Part shown: positions 15,701 through 18,350 of the stretch, one piece after another
Position numbering within the stretch: the first letter of the stretch is position 1
How the letters are laid out: each line of letters starts with the position of its first letter
Source of the DNA: Phycisphaerales bacterium UBA1926
GTDB taxonomy: Bacteria > Planctomycetota > Phycisphaerae > Phycisphaerales > UBA1924
Length of the DNA: 18,350 bases
Assembly (NCBI GenBank): GCA_002337215.1
Contig: DDFO01000032.1
Span: forward strand, 447-18,796
Direction: 5' to 3'
Program-made: the position numbers and the translations under genes
Notes under the pieces: model-generated
The model's input: the letters and a program-made list of their open reading frames with translations, nothing else
Database searches by the model: none
What the model was told of the DNA's origin: nothing

Positions 15701-16616
15701 CGTGCCAACCGCATCAGGAGCGCAGGTTCGTCTTCGCGAGCTGAGCACGCTCGAGTACCGCCGCGGGCCGCAGATGGTCAAGAGCGAGGACACGTTCCTC
15801 GTTTCCTATGTGCTCTTCGACAAGCTGCCGGGCTTCGCCGAGGTCACCGTCGTCGAGGAGGCACAGCGATTCATCCAGGAGACCATCGACGCCGGGGATG
15901 TCATCGTCCCGCCGGGCGTGAGCTATGAGTTCTCGGGGTCGTACAAAAACCAGGTTCGTGCTGCGAAGCGGATGAGCCTCGTGCTGCCGCTCGCGCTCGC
16001 GGTGATCTTCCTGCTGCTCTACTTCCAGTTCCGCAAGGTCGGCGTCACGCTGATGGTCTTCACGGGCGTCTTCGTCGCGTGGGGCGGCGGGTTCATCATG
16101 CTGTGGTTCTACGCCCAGCCGTGGTTCCTCGACACGACGCTGCTCGGGACCAACCTCCGCGGCCTCTTCCAGATCGAGCCGTACAATCTGAGCGTCGCCG
16201 TCTGGGTCGGGTTCCTGGCGCTCTTCGGCATTGCCACCGACGACGGCGTCATCATGGCGACACGCATCGAGCAGTCGATGGCCGACGAGACGCCTGACTC
16301 GATCGAGTCGATCCGGCGCGCCGTCGTCGAAGGCGGGCAACTCCGCATCCGTGCTGCTGTGATGACGAGCGCCACGACCATCCTCGCACTGCTGCCCGTG
16401 CTCACCAGCACCGGGCGGGGCTCGGACATCATGGTCCCCATGGCGATCCCATCGTTCGGCGGCATGGCCGTCGCCTCCATCACCTGGTTCGTCGTTCCCA
16501 TCCTGTACTGCTGGGTCGCGGAGTGGAAGTTCCGCCTTGCGTCTCACGGCCAATCCAACCAGTCGGCAGAAGCCGGCTCAACCCAAACCGCTTCATCGGA
16601 AGCACAAGGAGCCTGA
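12756..16616 (+). CDS. CusA/CzcA-family heavy-metal RND efflux pump
   Basis: 1286 residues from ATG 12756, preceded by GAGGGG (12743-12748). The start overlaps the adaptor's stop by eight bases, and the in-frame ATG at 12666 would overlap it much more. Family features: VDAIPDIGENQQIVFTEWPG, a loop before the periplasmic domain; the TM4 segment AIAIGTIVDMGIVLSEN with Asp445, matching the proton-relay Asp of CusA; PGLGSEFMPSLDEGAFLYMPTTM; MLQSGFRAPMGIKVYGPD; a C-terminal TM segment with TDDGVIMATRIEQSM. The protein drives proton-powered export of monovalent metal from periplasm or cytoplasm. It is about 240 residues longer than the E. coli pump (near 1050). The surplus lies in an added hydrophobic region between about 547 and 661, and an acidic insert near 785-835. 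Such longer forms occur in planctomycete and Bacteroidetes relatives. Cu/Ag specificity is inferred from the neighbours. Confidence 0.9.
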   Translation: MTDLQPQAPRGPLNALIRFCLEQKLVVAIVLIGTLFWGALVAPFDWNVTILGGDLPRDPVPVDAIPDIGENQQIVFTEWPGRSPQDIDDQISYPMTVAMLGIPGVKDIRSYSVFGFSTIYVVFEDGIDFYWSRSRVLEKLNSLPAGTLPPGVSPALGPDATALGQVFWYTLEGRDEDGNPTGGWGPEELRSIQDFIVKYKLAGVEGVSEVASIGGFVQEYQVDVDPDAMRAAGVSLQQVIGAVRQSNLDVGARTIEVNRAEYIVRGLGFIESVDDLEQAAITARDGQPILVSDIAKVSLGPALRRGVLTKAGVEAVGGVVVVRYGENPMATIQRVKDKIDDVASGLPTKVLADGTESRVTIVPFYDRSGLIRETLQTLNSAISQQVLITIIVVVLMVMHLRSSLLIGAMLPITVLMTFIGMKSFGVDANIVALSGIAIAIGTIVDMGIVLSENILRRLEESEKAESGEPTLEVIYRATSEVGGAVLTAVATTVVSFLPVFTMEAAEGKLFKPLAYTKTFALIASIIIALTILPAAAHVLMGFRPRIKLLRTIGAAGLLFVGVAVAIWLYAVCGLIIAAFGAFYLAKPWLPSLVARGLQWSANLIAVAVVLVVLAGAWEPLGPEPGLVGNSVFIGAIVGGLLLAFWLVRLAFPHVLAWTLRHKIIGLSPAVGVVLISMTVWLGFDRVWGWLPESVRQNETAVEIAHAFPGLGSEFMPSLDEGAFLYMPTTMAHASIGEATEILKELDRRIMSVPEVELAVGKIGRVESPLDPAPISMIETIIEYTSEYRIDEEGQRLKFRYDTGADAFVRDDRGDLIEDDDGRPFRQWRDEIQSNQDIWDAIVEAADMPGVTSAPKLQPIETRIVMLQSGFRAPMGIKVYGPDLESIESFGLELERLLKQVPSVQPAAVFADRVVGKPYLEIDIDRERIARYGLTIADVQEVIEVAIGGKPLTMTVEGRERYPVRVRYLRELRDQPETLGDILVPTASGAQVRLRELSTLEYRRGPQMVKSEDTFLVSYVLFDKLPGFAEVTVVEEAQRFIQETIDAGDVIVPPGVSYEFSGSYKNQVRAAKRMSLVLPLALAVIFLLLYFQFRKVGVTLMVFTGVFVAWGGGFIMLWFYAQPWFLDTTLLGTNLRGLFQIEPYNLSVAVWVGFLALFGIATDDGVIMATRIEQSMADETPDSIESIRRAVVEGGQLRIRAAVMTSATTILALLPVLTSTGRGSDIMVPMAIPSFGGMAVASITWFVVPILYCWVAEWKFRLASHGQSNQSAEAGSTQTASSEAQGA
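16607..16611 (+). promoter_or_regulatory. Ribosome binding site of the multi-YHS gene
   Basis: AGGAG sits inside the last codons of the pump gene, seven bases before ATG 16619. It decides that start over the in-frame ATG at 16523 and shows that the two genes are packed together. Confidence 0.75.
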
Positions 16617-16618
16617 TC

Positions 16619-17674
16619 ATGCTCAAGTCATTCAGCATCGCAGCAGCCGCACTCTGCGTCTTCATCCTGAACCCGTTCGCGAACGCCCAAGCGGAGTCCG
16701 GCGGAGAAGGCGCGTCCATCAACGCGATGTGCCCTATAGGTAAAGAGCCCATTGTGCCTTCCGCAGGCACGGTCGAGTACAAGGGCAACACCATCGGCCT
16801 GTGCTGCCCCGGTTGCGGTAAGCAGTTCCTCGCGTGGAACGAGTCTCGAAAGGAGGAGTTCGTCACGCTCGCGGTCGCGCACCGCGAGCCAGGTCACGAC
16901 CACACCGAGCATGATGCCAAAGCCCCTGTCGCGGGTGAAGCAGCGCCCGGCCCGACCTACCCCTACACACTGACCGACTGCCCCGTCGGTGGCCCCCTCG
17001 GATCGATGGGTGATCCGGTTGTGAAGGTCTTCGACAACCGCGAGGTGCGCTTCTGCTGCGCCGGGTGCATCGATGAGTTCGAAGCGAATCAGGCAAAGTA
17101 CTGGGGCGAGATCGACGCCAAGATCGTCGAGCAGCAGCTCATGCACTACCCGATCGAGACCTGCATCGTCACCGGTGACAAGATCGGCGACGACACGATC
17201 AACCACGTCCACAACAACCGGCTCGTTCGTCTCGCGAACGCAGAGGCGGCCGCCGCATTCAAGGCGGATCCGGCCAAACACCTCGAAGCCCTCGACAAGA
17301 AGATCGTCGAGACCCAGCTTTCGGACTACCCCATGGACACCTGCCCAGTCGGCGGGCCGCTCGGGTCCATGGGCGAGCCGGTCAACTTCATCTACATGAA
17401 CCGCCTCGTCCGCTTCTGCTGTGGTGGGTGCGAGAAGTCACTTATCAACGAGCCGGCCAAGTACATGGCCAAGCTCGACAAGGCATACGCCGACGCCCAG
17501 CGCGAGGCGTATCCGATCGACACCTGCGTCGTCGCGGGCGGCAAGCTCGGCTCCATGGGCGAGCCTGTCGAGATCGTTGCCGGGACGCAGCTCGTCCGCT
17601 TCTGCTGCAAGGGGTGCCTCCCCAAGTTTGAGGCCGACCCGCAGAAGTACCTCTCGAAGCTACCGCAGGAGTAA
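16619..17674 (+). CDS. Exported protein of five tandem YHS-like cysteine repeats
   Basis: 351 residues with a signal peptide (MLKSFSIAAAALCVFILNPFANA). The mature protein is five YHS-like units, each opening with a Cys and closing with Cys-Cys-x-Gly-Cys. Openers are Cys38, 121, 182, 242 and 303. Closers are 62-66 (CCPGC), 146-150 (CCAGC), 267-271 (CCGGC) and 329-333 (CCKGC). Units 2-5 recur every 60-61 residues, with PVGGPLGSMG(D/E)PV in 2 and 4 and KLGSMGEPV in 5. Unit 3 is degenerate: it keeps its first Cys but has LANAEAAAAF where the closing motif should be, and carries two His (NHVHNN). A His/Asp stretch (GHDHTEHD) links units 1 and 2. YHS domains bind copper and other metals, so this is probably a periplasmic metal buffer or chaperone for the efflux pump just upstream (two bases between genes). 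Function is inferred. Confidence 0.85.
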   Translation: MLKSFSIAAAALCVFILNPFANAQAESGGEGASINAMCPIGKEPIVPSAGTVEYKGNTIGLCCPGCGKQFLAWNESRKEEFVTLAVAHREPGHDHTEHDAKAPVAGEAAPGPTYPYTLTDCPVGGPLGSMGDPVVKVFDNREVRFCCAGCIDEFEANQAKYWGEIDAKIVEQQLMHYPIETCIVTGDKIGDDTINHVHNNRLVRLANAEAAAAFKADPAKHLEALDKKIVETQLSDYPMDTCPVGGPLGSMGEPVNFIYMNRLVRFCCGGCEKSLINEPAKYMAKLDKAYADAQREAYPIDTCVVAGGKLGSMGEPVEIVAGTQLVRFCCKGCLPKFEADPQKYLSKLPQE

Positions 17675-17676
17675 GC

Positions 17677-18350
17677 ATGAGCGAACACAATGACCACAAC
17701 CACGGAGGCGACTACGAGAAGGAAAGTCTGACGCTGACCGGCTCGATCGCGATGGGCACCGGCGTCATGATCGGCGCGGGCATCTTCGCCCTCACCGGCC
17801 AAGTCGCCGAACTCACCGGCGGCCTCTTCCCCGTCGCGTTCATCGCGGCGGCGGTTGTCGTCGCATGCAGCGCGTACTCGTACATCAAGGTCTGCAACGC
17901 GTACCCGTCCGCGGGCGGCATCGCGATGATCCTCAAGAAGGCGTACGGCCCGGGCGTTGTCACCGCGGGCTGCTCGCTGTTGATGTATTTCTCGATGGTC
18001 ATCAACGAGAGCCTCGTCGCCCGCACCTTCGGCACCTACACGATGCGGATCTTCGGCGAGGGCTCGGACTCATGGCTCGTGCCCGCGCTCGGCGTCGGTT
18101 TGATTTTCGTCGCGTTCATCGTCAACCTACTCGGGAATCAGGTCATTGGCGGGCTGAGCAAGGTCACCGCGATCATCAAGATCGCGGGCATCGCGGTCTT
18201 TGCCGGGATCGGCCTCTGGGTGTCGGGGCTCTCTTTCGACACGCTCACGGGCGAGAGCGCGTCATCCGATGCTCAGGGCGGCATCACTGGCTTCCTCGCC
18301 GCCGTCGCGCTCTCGATTCTGGCCTATAAGGGCTTCACGACCATCACCAA
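17677..18350 (+). CDS. APC-superfamily permease with His-rich N-terminus (partial, runs off the end)
   Basis: 224 codons are visible and remain open at the window edge. The start at 17677 follows AGGAG at 17667-17671, which overlaps the stop of the YHS gene, so the two are co-translated. After a hydrophilic His/Asp/Asn-rich tail (MSEHNDHNHGGDYEKE) comes the first membrane helix with GTGVMIGAGIF (residues 27-37), the hallmark of amino acid-polyamine-organocation transporters. Helices with YSYIKVCNAYPSAGG and LLGNQVIGGLSKVTAIIK follow, also as in that family. Members take up or exchange amino acids or related compounds through the inner membrane. Substrate cannot be read from this part. Its place behind a metal-efflux operon is unusual, and the three His in the tail could bind metal, which is speculation. 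Confidence 0.85.
   Translation, partial: MSEHNDHNHGGDYEKESLTLTGSIAMGTGVMIGAGIFALTGQVAELTGGLFPVAFIAAAVVVACSAYSYIKVCNAYPSAGGIAMILKKAYGPGVVTAGCSLLMYFSMVINESLVARTFGTYTMRIFGEGSDSWLVPALGVGLIFVAFIVNLLGNQVIGGLSKVTAIIKIAGIAVFAGIGLWVSGLSFDTLTGESASSDAQGGITGFLAAVALSILAYKGFTTIT

Noticed and set aside
1..18350. CRISPR arrays, complete insertion sequences, rRNA genes, riboswitches
   Set aside because: I looked for regular short repeats with spacers, terminal inverted repeats with transposase, and known RNA motifs and saw none. The repeated DNA is all within coding modules or the short repeats listed.

Overview
The window looks like a high-G+C bacterial chromosome segment, most likely from a planctomycete of the Phycisphaerae. 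This rests on the repeated C-terminal module (Cys...AD...LDLADVQxF...Cys-Pro), which I know as the 'GC-type dockerin' of Phycisphaerales, and on the planctomycete-like integrase remnant and metal-efflux proteins. No rRNA or taxonomic marker is present, so this is an inference. All convincing genes are on the + strand.

Left part (1-8019): the tail of one gene plus four complete genes for exported proteins. Each ends in a 57-residue module of fixed length, starting with Cys and ending in Cys-Pro. The modules follow very different bodies: a TsdA-like diheme cytochrome c (168-1454), a seven-repeat FG-GAP propeller joined to a PQQ/SBBP-like propeller (1558-4086), a PQQ/SBBP-like propeller alone (4185-5726) and a two-component-regulator-type propeller (5803-8019). 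Most gaps between them can form GC-rich hairpins, so several are probably transcribed singly rather than as one operon. The shared module suggests attachment to a common surface or extracellular scaffold; no cohesin-like partner is seen here.

Junction (8020-8775): about 750 bases without an intact gene. It holds, on the minus strand, the N-terminal remnant of a planctomycete-type integrase (8220-8342) and a 42-base 3' end of a tRNA with a Gly-type acceptor stem (8477-8518), cut off inside the anticodon loop. It also holds an imperfect inverted repeat across that cut and a perfect 7-bp inverted repeat just before the next gene. This looks like an integration scar. The orientation of the tRNA fragment implies that the inserted DNA lies to its right, so the metal cluster may be island cargo.

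Right part (8776-18350): a metal (probably copper/silver) handling cluster. It begins with a small exported Cys-rich protein. A tightly packed run follows: an outer-membrane lipoprotein of the TolC/CusC family, a CusB-type adaptor with two heavy-metal-binding domains and a C-terminal DUF3347-like domain, and a CusA-type RND pump. Next come an exported protein of five tandem YHS-like cysteine repeats and an APC-family permease with a His-rich N-terminus, which runs off the window. The gene ends overlap or are separated by only 2 bases, which indicates one operon from 9279 onward. The likely flow is periplasmic metal capture by Cys/Met/His-rich proteins and domains, then expulsion through the CusCBA-like channel. 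The role of the permease is unclear.
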